A DNA stretch of 64,000 nt, from positions 364,988-428,987 of the forward strand of contig NZ_JAMQON010000004.1 of the NCBI RefSeq assembly GCF_031624395.1, written 5' to 3'. A program made the position numbers and the translations under genes. Positions 27,005 to 35,774 of the stretch are shown here, piece by piece (position 1 is the stretch's first letter; each line of letters opens with the position of its first letter). The stretch comes from Halomicroarcula saliterrae. Lineage in GTDB: Archaea > Halobacteriota > Halobacteria > Halobacteriales > Haloarculaceae. Below the pieces are notes generated by a model, which was not told the DNA's origin, searched no databases, and saw only the letters and a list, made by a program, of their open reading frames with translations.

Positions 27005-27862
27005 TCAGCCGTCGGTCCGTTCGAGGTCGACCAGCGCGTCGTGAACGCGGTCGCTGGAGCGTGAACTCCGGATGAGGTGCGCGGCGCCGGTCGCGGTGCG
27101 GTCGTTCAGCCAGCGCGCGACGCGGCGGCGGCTCCGGAACCGGGAGTCCATCGCGACCGCCGTCCGCCAGGCGCTGTCGCGGCACTCGTCGATGGTGACC
27201 ACGGTCAGCCACTCGTCGAAGCGCCCCAGCGAGCTGTCGAGGGCGGCGAGTCCGTCGGCGTCGCGGTCGGCCAACCCGTCCTGTGCCTCGTCGACGAGCT
27301 CGGCGATAACGTCGATGACGGCGCAGTGGTCGGCGTACTTCGACGGCCGGTCGGCGCCGACGCCGACGTCGTCGAGCGCGAGCGCCAGGTCGTAGTTGAT
27401 GTGGGCGTTGACCCCGAGCATCGCGTCCTGCAGCACCAGCGAATCGCCGCCGTCGGCGGCCTCGAAGGCCAGCCACCACGGGTCGGCGAGGGCGTCGGTA
27501 TCGCCGGTCTCGAAGTCGCGGACCGCCACGCGATACCGGTTGGCGAAGGCGACGAGATAGTCGGCGACCCAGTCCGGGTCGGTAAACGCCCTCCGCTGGA
27601 CGCGGCGACCGACCGCGTCGGTCATCCGCGCGTAGATACCGAGAAACACCGCACGGCGGTCCTCTCGCGTCTCGAAGGCCCGCAGGAGCGCGCCGAGCTC
27701 TCGGTGAACCGCCTCGACGTCCGTGTACGGCTCCGCGACCAGGGCGAGCAGGTCGGGGTCGCCCGAGCGGTCGGTTGGCTCGGGCTGTCGCCCCCGGATG
27801 CCGCGAACGACCGACCGGAACCGTCGCCGGCGGCTCCCATCCGGTGACTGCGTGGCACGCAT
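27005..27862 (-). CDS. DUF5995 family protein
   Basis: A 285-residue, mostly helical protein with a basic N-terminus (residues 1-30) and the pattern LQDAMLGVNAHINYDLALAL (about residue 140), which is the family hallmark. FLGIYARMTDAV and WLNDRTATGAAHLI follow the same family. Function is unknown. It starts at the ATG at 27862, 25 nt downstream of the methyltransferase gene on the same strand, and probably shares its transcript. Confidence 0.8.
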   Translation of the reverse strand: MRATQSPDGSRRRRFRSVVRGIRGRQPEPTDRSGDPDLLALVAEPYTDVEAVHRELGALLRAFETREDRRAVFLGIYARMTDAVGRRVQRRAFTDPDWVADYLVAFANRYRVAVRDFETGDTDALADPWWLAFEAADGGDSLVLQDAMLGVNAHINYDLALALDDVGVGADRPSKYADHCAVIDVIAELVDEAQDGLADRDADGLAALDSSLGRFDEWLTVVTIDECRDSAWRTAVAMDSRFRSRRRVARWLNDRTATGAAHLIRSSRSSDRVHDALVDLERTDG

Positions 27863-27887
27863 ACGGCGTCAGTCGACGGACAGGCGC

Positions 27888-28574
27888 TTAACCCTGTGTG
27901 TCGGCCGGCTCGGCGGGCTTGCGGCCCACGACGAGAGTCCACCACTTGACACACTGGGTCCGCCGGTACAGCGGGAACAGCGCCGCGGCGACGGGGCTCT
28001 CGGCGATTCCGGCGACCACGAGCGGAGAGCCGAGCGTCTCCGTGTCCACGACCTCGAAGGTCGACCGGACGAGCTCGTCGACGTCGGCCTCGGAGAGGTG
28101 ACCATACCGGTCCGTGTCTTCGTCCAGAAACCCGAACCGAAACGCGAGCCGTTTGGTGACGCGTCGGTACAGCCCCGGCGTCCCCTCTAGGAGGACCAGT
28201 CGGCCGCCGGGTTTCAGGACGCGCCGGGCCTCACGCAGCATCGCGGGCCGGTCCTCGGCGGGGACGTGGTGGAGGAACCGCCGGCCGATGACGGCCTCGA
28301 ACGAGCCGTCCGCGAACGGCAGCGACCGCGCGTCCCCGAGGACCGCCGGCGTCCGCACCCGTCGAACGTTCGGCCGCCACGCCTCGGTCCCGACGTCCGC
28401 CTGCGGGTGGACGTGCTGGCCGAAGGCGAGTTCCAGTGTCTCACCGCCCGGGAGATGGGTCGCGATCAGTTCGTCGTGGCGCTCGTATATCGCCGCCAGC
28501 AACGGGTGCTGTCGGACGTCCCGCGGCCGCTCGACGATAGCGCCGTCCTGTATCTCACACGAGGTCTCTGCCAT
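27888..28574 (-). CDS. class I SAM-dependent methyltransferase
   Basis: A 228-residue protein. The SAM-binding core is recognisable (PGGETLELAFGQHVHP in place of the usual GxGxG; DARSLPFADGSFEAVIGRRFLHHV; MLREARRVLKPGGRLVLLEG). The glycine-rich motif I is atypical. The C-terminal helix region is slightly hydrophobic. The acceptor is unknown. Confidence 0.85.
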   Translation of the reverse strand: MAETSCEIQDGAIVERPRDVRQHPLLAAIYERHDELIATHLPGGETLELAFGQHVHPQADVGTEAWRPNVRRVRTPAVLGDARSLPFADGSFEAVIGRRFLHHVPAEDRPAMLREARRVLKPGGRLVLLEGTPGLYRRVTKRLAFRFGFLDEDTDRYGHLSEADVDELVRSTFEVVDTETLGSPLVVAGIAESPVAAALFPLYRRTQCVKWWTLVVGRKPAEPADTQG

Positions 28575-28800
28575 GGTACACCCGGCTGTCAGGCCGTTCC
28601 CGGCGACGGCGCTTCGTTATGTAGCCGCAAGCCGCGCGACGACTGCGACTAGGCAGGAGGTAACCCGAGTTCGGCCCGGCTGAATCGGGGCGGTTCGCTC
28701 ACAGGCATCCGGTCCGTCGACACGGACTCGACGGTGTCGCTACCGGCGACCCCAAACGCTCATCTCCGGGGGCGACCCAGCCGATAACGACAGCGCACCG

Positions 28801-31020
28801 ATGGTCCGCCAGACACCCACCGACAGCCACCATCCCGGGCCGCCGCGGTTCCTGCAGGTCGGCCAGCGCATCGTCGACCCCGTCTTCGTCGACGTCGAAC
28901 ACGGGTTCGACCGTGACAACCTCGCACCGACGGTCGCGGGGACGCCGGAGCGCGACCCCGACGAGTACGGCGCTGCGGCCTTCACGTGGTCGCTCGCCTC
29001 GCGACCGGCCGGGAGCAGCGCCACGCTCCGGTACGCGCCGACGCCGTACGACGACCGCGACCGGTACGACCACGGCCTGCACAACACCGCCGAGTTCGAG
29101 CCCGACCGGCCGGGGACCTACGTCCTCGAACTCGCCGCGCCGGACGATACACACGAGTTGACGATACGCGTCTTCGACGGGGACGAGGACGCCGCGGCGG
29201 CCGACGGCGTCGGCGGCGCCGGGGCGACCGACAGCGGCGGGCCGCCGCGCATCGAACTCGGGGGCCGGTACGACGCGGCCGCCGACGAGTTCGTCGTCGA
29301 GTCCAACCCCGAGCTCGCGCCCGACAGCCACGCCGTCGAGTCCGAACTCGACGTGGCGTTTCTCCCGCACGACGCAGCGAGTCTCGAAGCGACCGACATC
29401 CGCGTCGAAGGGACGACCGCACGGGTCCCCGCGGCCGCACTGGACGGGCCGACAAGCGTCTACGCGGCGCCGTTCGACGGGCGCCGCGTGGGCGTGGCCG
29501 ACCAGATACTGCTGGACCCCGACGGCGAGTCCGTCTCCCTCCCGAACCGACCGCCGGACTGGCTCGACGACGCCGTCGTCTACGAAATCTTCACCCGCTC
29601 GTTCGCCGGCGAACCCGGCGAGACGACGTTCGAGACGCTGACGGAACGCGTCGGCTACCTCGACGGCCTCGGCGTCGACGTGGTGTGGCTGACACCCGTC
29701 GTCCCCGCCTGGAGCCCCACCGTCGAGTCGGCACCGGGCGGCCCCCACGGCTACAGCGCGACCGACTACTTCGACGTGGCCCCGGACCTGGGAACGCTGG
29801 CCGACTTCGACCGGTTCGTCGAGTCGTGTCACGACCGCGGTATCCGGGTCTGTTTCGACCTCGTCGCGAACCACTGCGGCTGGACCCACCCGTTCTACCA
29901 GGACACCATCGCCGAACTCGGCCCCGAGCCCGACGACCCCTACGCGTTCCCGGACGTCGAGGCGTGGGACGAGTCCTCGACGTACTTCGACTGGTTCGAC
30001 CGCCAGCTGGGCCCGAGCCGCCACGACGCCGCACCGGCGGGGACCGGCTTCTTCGGCGTCCGGCTCCAGCCGAACCTGAACCACGGCAACGTCGCCCTGC
30101 GGGAGCACCTGCTCGCGGCCGTCGAGTTCTGGGCCGAGCGCGTGGACGCCTTCCGCTGTGACATCGCCTGGGGCGTTCCACACAGCTTCTGGAAAGAGGT
30201 CCGCGAGCGCGTGCGCGCAATGGACGCCGACTTCCTCCTGCTGGAAGAGGCCATCCCCCGGACGCCGGCCTTCGCCGCTTCGGAGTTCGACCTCCACTTC
30301 GATACGACGGGGTTTACCGACACAGTCCACGCTGTCGCTCGCGGCGAGCGACCGCCGGCCGACCTGCTGGACGCTATCGAGGCCCGCGAACGCGACGGGT
30401 TCCCCCGCTACACCCGGCTGCTCAACGCCACCGAGAACCACGACGAGGCCCGTCTGGCCCACGAGGCCGCCGTCGGCCACCGCGATGAGCCGGCGGCGGT
30501 GGCTCGGGCCGCGGCCGCAGCGGCCTGTACCCTCCCCGGCGTCCCGATGCTCTACTACGGACAGGAACGGCTCATCACCCGGCACGGAGAGCGCCGGGAA
30601 CTGCCCTACGCCGACGACCCGGAGCGGGCCGACGACATCGAGCGCGACCCGTACAAGCGGGCGTTCGTGAACTGGGAGACGTGTCCGGAGTCTCACCTCG
30701 AATTCTACCGCGACCTCGTCGCGTTCTACCACGAGTCGCCCGTGCTCGGGCCGACGGCCGGGCTCGTGCGCCCGGCCTACCGCACGGAGGCGCCCGAGGA
30801 CGTGCTGGTCTTCGGTCGCGACGCCGGCGCGGAGAAACGCATCGTGGTCGTCAACTTCGCCGCCGACCCGCGGACCGTCGACCTCCGGCCGGTCGTCGAC
30901 ACCACGGACCGGTTCACGGGCACGGACGTGGCTGTCGCCCGGAGCGACGACGCCGTCACCGTCGAAGTCGAACGGCTCGCAGTGCTCTCGACGCCGACGC
31001 TGTTCGACCGGGGACGCTGA
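28801..31020 (+). CDS. alpha-amylase-type glycoside hydrolase (GH13), MalA-like
   Basis: A 739-residue protein. Residues 1-255 form beta-sandwich modules (carbohydrate-binding or neopullulanase-like N-domain), then comes a TIM barrel (about 260-640) and a C-terminal beta domain. The GH13 regions are present: DLVANHCG, FRCDIAWG (nucleophile Asp), LLLEEAI (acid/base Glu) and TENHDEAR (transition-state Asp). There is no signal peptide, so it is probably cytoplasmic, acting on maltodextrins or glycogen-like substrates. It starts at the ATG at 28801; downstream is a Gln-rich protein. Confidence 0.92.
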   Translation: MVRQTPTDSHHPGPPRFLQVGQRIVDPVFVDVEHGFDRDNLAPTVAGTPERDPDEYGAAAFTWSLASRPAGSSATLRYAPTPYDDRDRYDHGLHNTAEFEPDRPGTYVLELAAPDDTHELTIRVFDGDEDAAAADGVGGAGATDSGGPPRIELGGRYDAAADEFVVESNPELAPDSHAVESELDVAFLPHDAASLEATDIRVEGTTARVPAAALDGPTSVYAAPFDGRRVGVADQILLDPDGESVSLPNRPPDWLDDAVVYEIFTRSFAGEPGETTFETLTERVGYLDGLGVDVVWLTPVVPAWSPTVESAPGGPHGYSATDYFDVAPDLGTLADFDRFVESCHDRGIRVCFDLVANHCGWTHPFYQDTIAELGPEPDDPYAFPDVEAWDESSTYFDWFDRQLGPSRHDAAPAGTGFFGVRLQPNLNHGNVALREHLLAAVEFWAERVDAFRCDIAWGVPHSFWKEVRERVRAMDADFLLLEEAIPRTPAFAASEFDLHFDTTGFTDTVHAVARGERPPADLLDAIEARERDGFPRYTRLLNATENHDEARLAHEAAVGHRDEPAAVARAAAAAACTLPGVPMLYYGQERLITRHGERRELPYADDPERADDIERDPYKRAFVNWETCPESHLEFYRDLVAFYHESPVLGPTAGLVRPAYRTEAPEDVLVFGRDAGAEKRIVVVNFAADPRTVDLRPVVDTTDRFTGTDVAVARSDDAVTVEVERLAVLSTPTLFDRGR

Positions 31021-31132
31021 CGCTCTCGCAGGTGCCGGGACATCAGTTTTGTCGCTCCGGCACGAACGCCGACCCCCCACTGCCGACCCGGTCGGACCAC
31101 TGCACGGCGTCGTCGGGGAACGGAGACCGACC

Positions 31133-31708
31133 ATGAGTCAGCAACCACCGTTCGACCGGCGGGAAGAACAGTCCGAGCAACAACGGGTGACAGGAGCAGA
31201 GCGTCGACAGCCCGGACAGCAACCACCACCACAGCAGCAGCCATCGCAACAGCAACCAACGCACCAGCAGCAACAACAGCCACCACAGCAGCAGCCACCG
31301 CACCACCGCCTATCGCGACAGCAACCACCACAACGGCAGCCACAGCAGCAGCCAACGCACCAGCAGCCACAGCAACAGTCACAGCAGCGACAGCCATCTC
31401 AACAGCGAGCGTCGTCCCGGAATCGACAGGGCGCCCAGCGCGGAGGGACAGGCGGTGCACAGAAAGTCGAGCAGGGCGACGAGTACGTCCACGTCCGGTT
31501 CCGGGACCCGGACGCCTTCGAGACGATTCGGACCCCCGACTGGGCGGCCCACGCGGCCCAGGACATCGCGCCGGGAGCCGAGGTCCGCACGGGGAAACTG
31601 AAGGGAAGCGGCGAGTGGCACACCGAATCGGTCCTGATTCCGACGCCGGTGGACCGGCAGACGGCCGTCCAGTTGGCGAATCGGATCGTCCGGAAAATCG
31701 GGGAGTGA
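31133..31708 (+). CDS. Gln/Pro-rich low-complexity protein with conserved C-terminal domain
   Basis: A 191-residue protein. About the first 115 residues carry roughly 40 Gln, many Pro, and Arg, with runs such as HQQQQQPPQQQPP, almost no acidic residues and no glycine/serine spacer. The last 80 residues are a normal mixed domain (EYVHVRFRDPDAFETIRTP, then GEWHTESVLIP, then VQLANRIVRKIGE) that resembles small conserved haloarchaeal proteins. The ATG at 31133 is chosen; the frame upstream is not protein-like. The head looks like a disordered or condensate-forming tail. The function is unknown. Confidence 0.8.
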   Translation: MSQQPPFDRREEQSEQQRVTGAERRQPGQQPPPQQQPSQQQPTHQQQQQPPQQQPPHHRLSRQQPPQRQPQQQPTHQQPQQQSQQRQPSQQRASSRNRQGAQRGGTGGAQKVEQGDEYVHVRFRDPDAFETIRTPDWAAHAAQDIAPGAEVRTGKLKGSGEWHTESVLIPTPVDRQTAVQLANRIVRKIGE

Positions 31709-31735
31709 GCGGCCCGATACCGCGGCGTCAGGGTC

Positions 31736-33016
31736 TCACGTCCCGCCGTTCTGGACTCGCTGCCCGTCGGTGGCAGTCTCGACGACGACCAGTTCGAACT
31801 CCGGCCGGTCCCCGCCGGGCGTCCCCGTCGCTGTGCCTTCGGTCGGCGTCTGTCCGGGCGTTCCCTCTGTCGGCGTCTGTCCGGGCGTTCCCTCCGTCGG
31901 CGTCTGACCGGGCGTCGCCTCCGCAGTGCCTGTGTCGGCGTACCCGACCGCGAAGGCGCTGTAGACGGTGCCTGCTTCGAGCGAGACATCGGCGCTAACC
32001 GGTGGGCCTTGACCCTGGCCACCGCCCTGACCTTGACCCTGACCACCGCCCTGACCCTGACCCGGAGTCTGCCCTTGACCTTGCCCGCCGCCCTGACCTT
32101 GACCCTGGCCACCGCCCTGACCTTGGCCCGGAGTCTGCCCTTGACCTTGTCCGCCGCCCTGGGGCGTTGCGACGATATTCACTTCCCCGAGGTTCGGGAC
32201 CGCGTGGAAGATACGGACTCGGGACTGTCCCTCGGACGGACTGGAGAGGTCGTCTTCGAGGAGTTCGACACGGAACGCGCCGGTCTCCTCCGGGGTCCCG
32301 GTTTCGCCGTCCGGTGGCGTCGAACCCCCACCGGGCGTGGGAGTGGCCGTGCCGGCAGGGGTCGTCCCACCGTCTCCCGCCGCCGGTCGAATCAGGAGTC
32401 GGTAGTCACCGGCCGGGACGGTCGCGCTCGCGCTCTCACCGAAGGCGAGGCCCTGAACGAGCGGCCCGGCCTGCCCGCCGCCACCCATCTGTAGCTCCTG
32501 CGCCATCGCCGGCGTCGCCCCCGTTTCCGTCCCCGCCGGCTCGGTCGGGGTCGCACCCCCGTCGGGCGTGGGAGTGGCCGTGCCGGTCGGCGTCTCGGCG
32601 GGTCCCTGTCCGGCCTCGCCGAAGGCGACGGCGGTGAGAGTCGCCCCCTGCTCGACGGTCACCTGCTGGTCGTAGAGCACCGTCTCGCCGTCCTGCGAAC
32701 CAAAGAGGTCGCTGAGAAACCCGCCCAGAAGCCCCTGCTCGGCGGGGACGATCCGCAGCTGGTAGGTTCCCGGGTCGACCGACTGGTAGCTGGTCACGTT
32801 GCCGAAACTGAGCCCCTCGACGACCGCCTGGTCGTCGAGACGGACGGTGACGTCCGGGGCGTCCGGCGACGCGTGAGCGACCCGCAGGGCAGTCTCCCCG
32901 TCCTGTGTGGTCGGTGTCTGTTCCTGAGCCGTGACGACGGAACTGCCGACGATTCCTGTGGCACCGATAATTCCCGCCCCCTGAATGACCCGTCGACGTG
33001 TCGTTGTCTCGTCCAT
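31736..33016 (-). CDS. secreted DUF4397 protein with Gly/Gln and Thr/Pro repeats
   Basis: A 426-residue exported protein with a Tat signal (TRRRVIQGAGIIGATGIVGSS, residues 6-27). A DUF4397 beta domain follows (residues 40-145; RVAHASPDAPDVTVRLDD). Thr/Pro linkers and a second DUF4397-like unit come next (about 180-290), then a low-complexity segment of GQGQ and GGGQ repeats (about 300-345). Four PGQTPTE-type units close the protein. DUF4397 is a cell-surface or extracellular module of unknown function. Repeats are encoded by tandem DNA, so length variation between strains is likely. Confidence 0.88.
   Translation of the reverse strand: MDETTTRRRVIQGAGIIGATGIVGSSVVTAQEQTPTTQDGETALRVAHASPDAPDVTVRLDDQAVVEGLSFGNVTSYQSVDPGTYQLRIVPAEQGLLGGFLSDLFGSQDGETVLYDQQVTVEQGATLTAVAFGEAGQGPAETPTGTATPTPDGGATPTEPAGTETGATPAMAQELQMGGGGQAGPLVQGLAFGESASATVPAGDYRLLIRPAAGDGGTTPAGTATPTPGGGSTPPDGETGTPEETGAFRVELLEDDLSSPSEGQSRVRIFHAVPNLGEVNIVATPQGGGQGQGQTPGQGQGGGQGQGQGGGQGQGQTPGQGQGGGQGQGQGGGQGQGPPVSADVSLEAGTVYSAFAVGYADTGTAEATPGQTPTEGTPGQTPTEGTPGQTPTEGTATGTPGGDRPEFELVVVETATDGQRVQNGGT
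31840..31920. repeat. tandem coding repeat, GQTPTEGTP units
   Basis: Four near-identical 27-bp units (CGGCGTCTGTCCGGGCGTTC and relatives, minus-strand coding) encode PGQTPTEGT repeats in the DUF4397 protein. A second block at about 32005-32160 encodes GQGQ-rich units. Confidence 0.75.
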
Positions 33017-33330
33017 CGTACGCGCGTCTGGTAGCCACTGTCTTTGTTATCAGCCGGGCACCGAGAGAAAGCCCACCGTATCCGCGAGCCCCGCGGTGGA
33101 GCGGGCTCGCCGCGACGGGTAACGTCACCGAGACGGCTCGCGACGCCGTGAAACCGTGGTCTACTGGTAACCACGCCGTCCGGTGCCACAGCGTGGCACC
33201 GCCGGCGGGCACTCGGTGCAGCAGTCGAACAAACCGCCGGACTGGGCGGCGATGCCCCGCAGCAGTCACTAAGTCTGCTTGCAGGCGAAGGCAGTACGGC
33301 GACACGAGCGCCCCACCTTGTGCGAACGCA
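33017..33330. other. intergenic region without recognisable gene
   Basis: 314 bp separate the DUF4397 start from the small membrane gene at 33331. A GGTGCCAC/GTGGCACC palindrome lies at about 33182-33200. Promoters for the two divergent genes presumably lie here, but no strong TATA box stands out. No coding frame looks convincing. Confidence 0.6.
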
Positions 33331-33594
33331 ATGTCAATGCTACAACAAGACGACTCGAACGCCAAAGAGAAGATGGACGAGGTGGCGGACTCGACGCCGA
33401 TGTCGGCCGGTGACCCCGTCGCTGCAGCGGCGGTCGCGTCAGTGCTCTTTGCCTGGTACAACTTCTACATCAGAGGCGAGAAACAGACCGGTATCTTCGT
33501 CGGGCTCTGGGCGCCGACCATGCTCGCGGCCGCGAGCTACCTCCAGCAGAAGGATATCATCCGGAAGTTCAAGCAGGGACTCGCTTCGTTCTGA
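33331..33594 (+). CDS. small conserved membrane protein
   Basis: An 87-residue protein with a charged N-terminus (residues 1-22) and one or two hydrophobic segments (about 28-47 and 55-70), ending in a basic KFKQGLASF tail. It starts at the ATG at 33331. Short proteins with this SxLFAWYNF pattern occur in haloarchaea, but no function is known. Confidence 0.65.
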   Translation: MSMLQQDDSNAKEKMDEVADSTPMSAGDPVAAAAVASVLFAWYNFYIRGEKQTGIFVGLWAPTMLAAASYLQQKDIIRKFKQGLASF

Positions 33595-33620
33595 ACAGGT
33601 ACGTCGCCACCGACCACCGC

Positions 33621-34130
33621 TCAGTAGTCGTAGACAGCGGCGACGATACCCGCCGTCTGGCCGACGTTTGTCAACGTCAGCCCGGCAACGAGGGCCGCGG
33701 GAAGCGCCGCCGAGAGCCCGCCGACGTAGGCCACCGCGCCAGCGACGCTCAGGGCGCCGCCGGCGAGGTAGGCCCGCGGGCGGCGGTCGACGAGCCGACC
33801 GGTCGCGAGCAGTCCGGCGCCCGGGACGAGCATCCAGCCGACGACGGTCGCCGACAACAGTAGTTCCACCGGTGGCTCAGTGAGCAGTCCGGCGGTTCCC
33901 ACGAGCGTGATCGCCAGTCCGGCGAGCAGGACTCGCTTCCACACTAGCAGGACGCCGTCGGTCATCTCCCGCCACGAGAGAACGGTGAAGGCCGCGATGA
34001 TGGCGTCCATCACCAGATGGGCGATGAGGACGGTTCGGAGCGTGAGAAGGTCCAGATGCGCAGCTGTGGCGAAGGTCCACGCCAGCGGCACGAGGACGAC
34101 GGGCCCGTTTTCGCGCAGTCGACGCAACAT
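33621..34130 (-). CDS. membrane protein, 169 residues
   Basis: About five hydrophobic helices from residue 11 to the C-terminus with little else between. It starts at the ATG at 34130 (MLRRLRENGPV), where codon use becomes normal. It converges on the 87-residue gene, the stops being 27 bp apart. No family recognised. Confidence 0.7.
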   Translation of the reverse strand: MLRRLRENGPVVLVPLAWTFATAAHLDLLTLRTVLIAHLVMDAIIAAFTVLSWREMTDGVLLVWKRVLLAGLAITLVGTAGLLTEPPVELLLSATVVGWMLVPGAGLLATGRLVDRRPRAYLAGGALSVAGAVAYVGGLSAALPAALVAGLTLTNVGQTAGIVAAVYDY

Positions 34131-34259
34131 ACTCCGACGATTACCACCGAACCACAAGAGCGGTGTGGCTCCGGCCACCGAAGCGTCGTGTGAGGGAGTA
34201 TCACGACACACACCGCCGGAGTCCGCCGATTACGGTGTTTCCGCCGTGGCGACTGTACC

Positions 34260-34275
34260 GACACTGTTATCCGTC
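34260..34275 (+). promoter_or_regulatory. putative promoter of the cold-shock operon
   Basis: CACTGTTATCC lies about 28-35 nt before the first cold-shock ATG (34299), the normal spacing for a haloarchaeal box A with a short leader. Position-based only. Confidence 0.35.
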
Positions 34276-34298
34276 GGCCCGGACTCTCTTTGGTTGCA

Positions 34299-34493
34299 AT
34301 GGCGAAAGGAACGGTTGATTTCTTCAACGACACTGGCGGCTACGGTTTCATCGATACTGAGGACGCGGACGAGGACGTCTTCTTCCACATGGAAGATATC
34401 GGCGGCCCGGACCTCGAAGAGGGACAGGAACTCGAATTCGATATCGAGCAGGCGGACAAGGGTCCGCGAGCAAACAACGTTACCCGGCTCTAA
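34299..34493 (+). CDS. cold-shock (CspA-like) protein 1
   Basis: A 64-residue single OB-fold cold-shock domain. The RNP1-like GGYGFID (residues 13-19) and RNP2-like DVFFHM (26-31) motifs bind single-stranded nucleic acid. It differs from its two downstream copies at seven positions. The ATG at 34299 is used; an ATG three codons earlier is possible. It is the first gene of a tandem triplet with two-base gaps, so one transcript with coupled translation is likely. CspA-like proteins are RNA chaperones. Confidence 0.93.
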   Translation: MAKGTVDFFNDTGGYGFIDTEDADEDVFFHMEDIGGPDLEEGQELEFDIEQADKGPRANNVTRL

Positions 34494-34495
34494 CA

Positions 34496-34690
34496 ATGGC
34501 GAAAGGCAAAGTCGATTTCTTCAACGACACGGGCGGGTACGGTTTCATCGACACTGACGACGCGGACGAGGACGTCTTCTTCCACATGGAAGACGTCGGC
34601 GGTCCGGACCTCGAAGAGGGTCAGGAAGTCGAGTTCGACATCGAGCAGGCGGACAAGGGTCCGCGAGCGACCAACCTGGAGCGTCTCTAA
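34496..34690 (+). CDS. cold-shock (CspA-like) protein 2
   Basis: A 64-residue cold-shock domain with the same RNP motifs. The protein is identical to copy 3. Its start lies 2 nt after the stop of copy 1 and there is no Shine-Dalgarno sequence, which points to coupled re-initiation. Confidence 0.93.
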   Translation: MAKGKVDFFNDTGGYGFIDTDDADEDVFFHMEDVGGPDLEEGQEVEFDIEQADKGPRATNLERL

Positions 34691-34692
34691 CG

Positions 34693-34887
34693 ATGGCGAA
34701 AGGCAAAGTCGATTTCTTCAACGACACGGGCGGCTACGGTTTCATCGACACCGATGACGCCGACGAAGACGTTTTCTTCCACATGGAAGACGTCGGCGGC
34801 CCGGACCTCGAAGAAGGACAGGAAGTCGAGTTCGACATCGAGCAGGCGGACAAGGGTCCGCGCGCGACGAACCTCGAGCGACTGTAA
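34693..34887 (+). CDS. cold-shock (CspA-like) protein 3
   Basis: A 64-residue cold-shock domain, residue-for-residue identical to copy 2 although the genes differ at about 14 positions, all synonymous. Its start lies 2 nt after copy 2. A small hairpin with a T run (AGACGGTTTTCTGTCT, 34888-34903) after the stop may terminate the operon. Confidence 0.93.
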   Translation: MAKGKVDFFNDTGGYGFIDTDDADEDVFFHMEDVGGPDLEEGQEVEFDIEQADKGPRATNLERL

Positions 34888-34959
34888 GACGGTTTTCTGT
34901 CTACAGTCCCGAACTATTATCACCAGTCGTGAGCGACGGCTACGCTCGCGGCCTGCCGC

Positions 34960-35700
34960 TCACTCGCCCAGCGGTGCCGCCGCCCGGTAGACCAGTTCCA
35001 TCGGCAGCCCGCTGGCGTCGGTCGGCGGGTCCTCGGGGAGCGTGCGGAGCTCGCCGCCGCCGGGCTGGGCCGTGTAGGCCATGACCACGGCGTCGAGCAC
35101 GCCCGACACAGGCACGTCGTGGCCGGCGGTCGCTTCGGCGGCCTTCTGGACGACGGGCGGCGCGTCGCGGTCGTGGCCGGCGAGCGTCCGCATCCGCTCT
35201 GCGTACCCCGCAGCGGTCGTCTCGTCGTGTGTCAGCGGCTCACCGGCGAAGGCCCGGAAGCAGAGCTCGGGATGGGTCCCGCGGACGACCGCGGCGGCCT
35301 CGGGGACCTCCTGTAGCAGCTCGTCACACATGGCGACGCCGTCGGCGCGCTCGAAGGCGGCCTCGGCGAGTCGCGTGTCGGCCTTGCGTTCGTGGACCCG
35401 ATTGGCCGTCGAGTAGCGGCGCTTCCGGGTGGCCTCCCGGACCGGCGGGTCGACGACAGCCACGCTGCGCGGGCCGAGCACGGCGCGAGCGCGTTCGTCA
35501 CACCGGCGAACGGGGTCGCCCGACCCCACGAGGCCGACGGGAACGTCGACCAGCATCCGGCGCGTCTCCTCCTCGTAGGCCGCCCAGCAGTCCCCGATAC
35601 CGTCGAAGACGCTCGTCTCTTCGTAGCCGGCCTCCGTGAACGCTACCGCCAGCCACGACCCGGCACAGAACGCGACGCCAACGTAGCGGTCCTCGGCCAT
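34960..35700 (-). CDS. DUF429 domain protein
   Basis: A 246-residue protein with the DUF429 pattern: YVGVAFCAGSW at the start, VDVPVGL (about residue 51), CDERARAVLG, then HPELCFRAFAG and SGVLDAVVMAYTA near the end. Its fold belongs to the RNase H-like superfamily, with conserved acidic residues, but the activity is unproven. It starts at the ATG at 35700. Confidence 0.85.
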   Translation of the reverse strand: MAEDRYVGVAFCAGSWLAVAFTEAGYEETSVFDGIGDCWAAYEEETRRMLVDVPVGLVGSGDPVRRCDERARAVLGPRSVAVVDPPVREATRKRRYSTANRVHERKADTRLAEAAFERADGVAMCDELLQEVPEAAAVVRGTHPELCFRAFAGEPLTHDETTAAGYAERMRTLAGHDRDAPPVVQKAAEATAGHDVPVSGVLDAVVMAYTAQPGGGELRTLPEDPPTDASGLPMELVYRAAAPLGE

Positions 35701-35774
35701 CGGTGGCTATCAGTGGCGCGGGCGCAAAAACCTGACCCGCCCACCGTTTTGTAGCCGGGTCGCCACGACTGCGT

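Noticed and set aside
24993-27479. 828-codon minus-strand frame across the LTD and membrane protein genes
   Set aside because: Arg/Ser/Thr-rich shadow. Its strand lacks motifs, while the plus strand has convincing proteins.
28699-31134. 811-codon open frame opposite the alpha-amylase
   Set aside because: Shadow frame created by G+C-rich codons. The amylase strand has the catalytic motifs; the other is Arg/Val-rich without domain features.
31840-32160. Possible CRISPR array
   Set aside because: The repeats are in-frame coding repeats of the DUF4397 protein without unique spacers. No cas genes are near.
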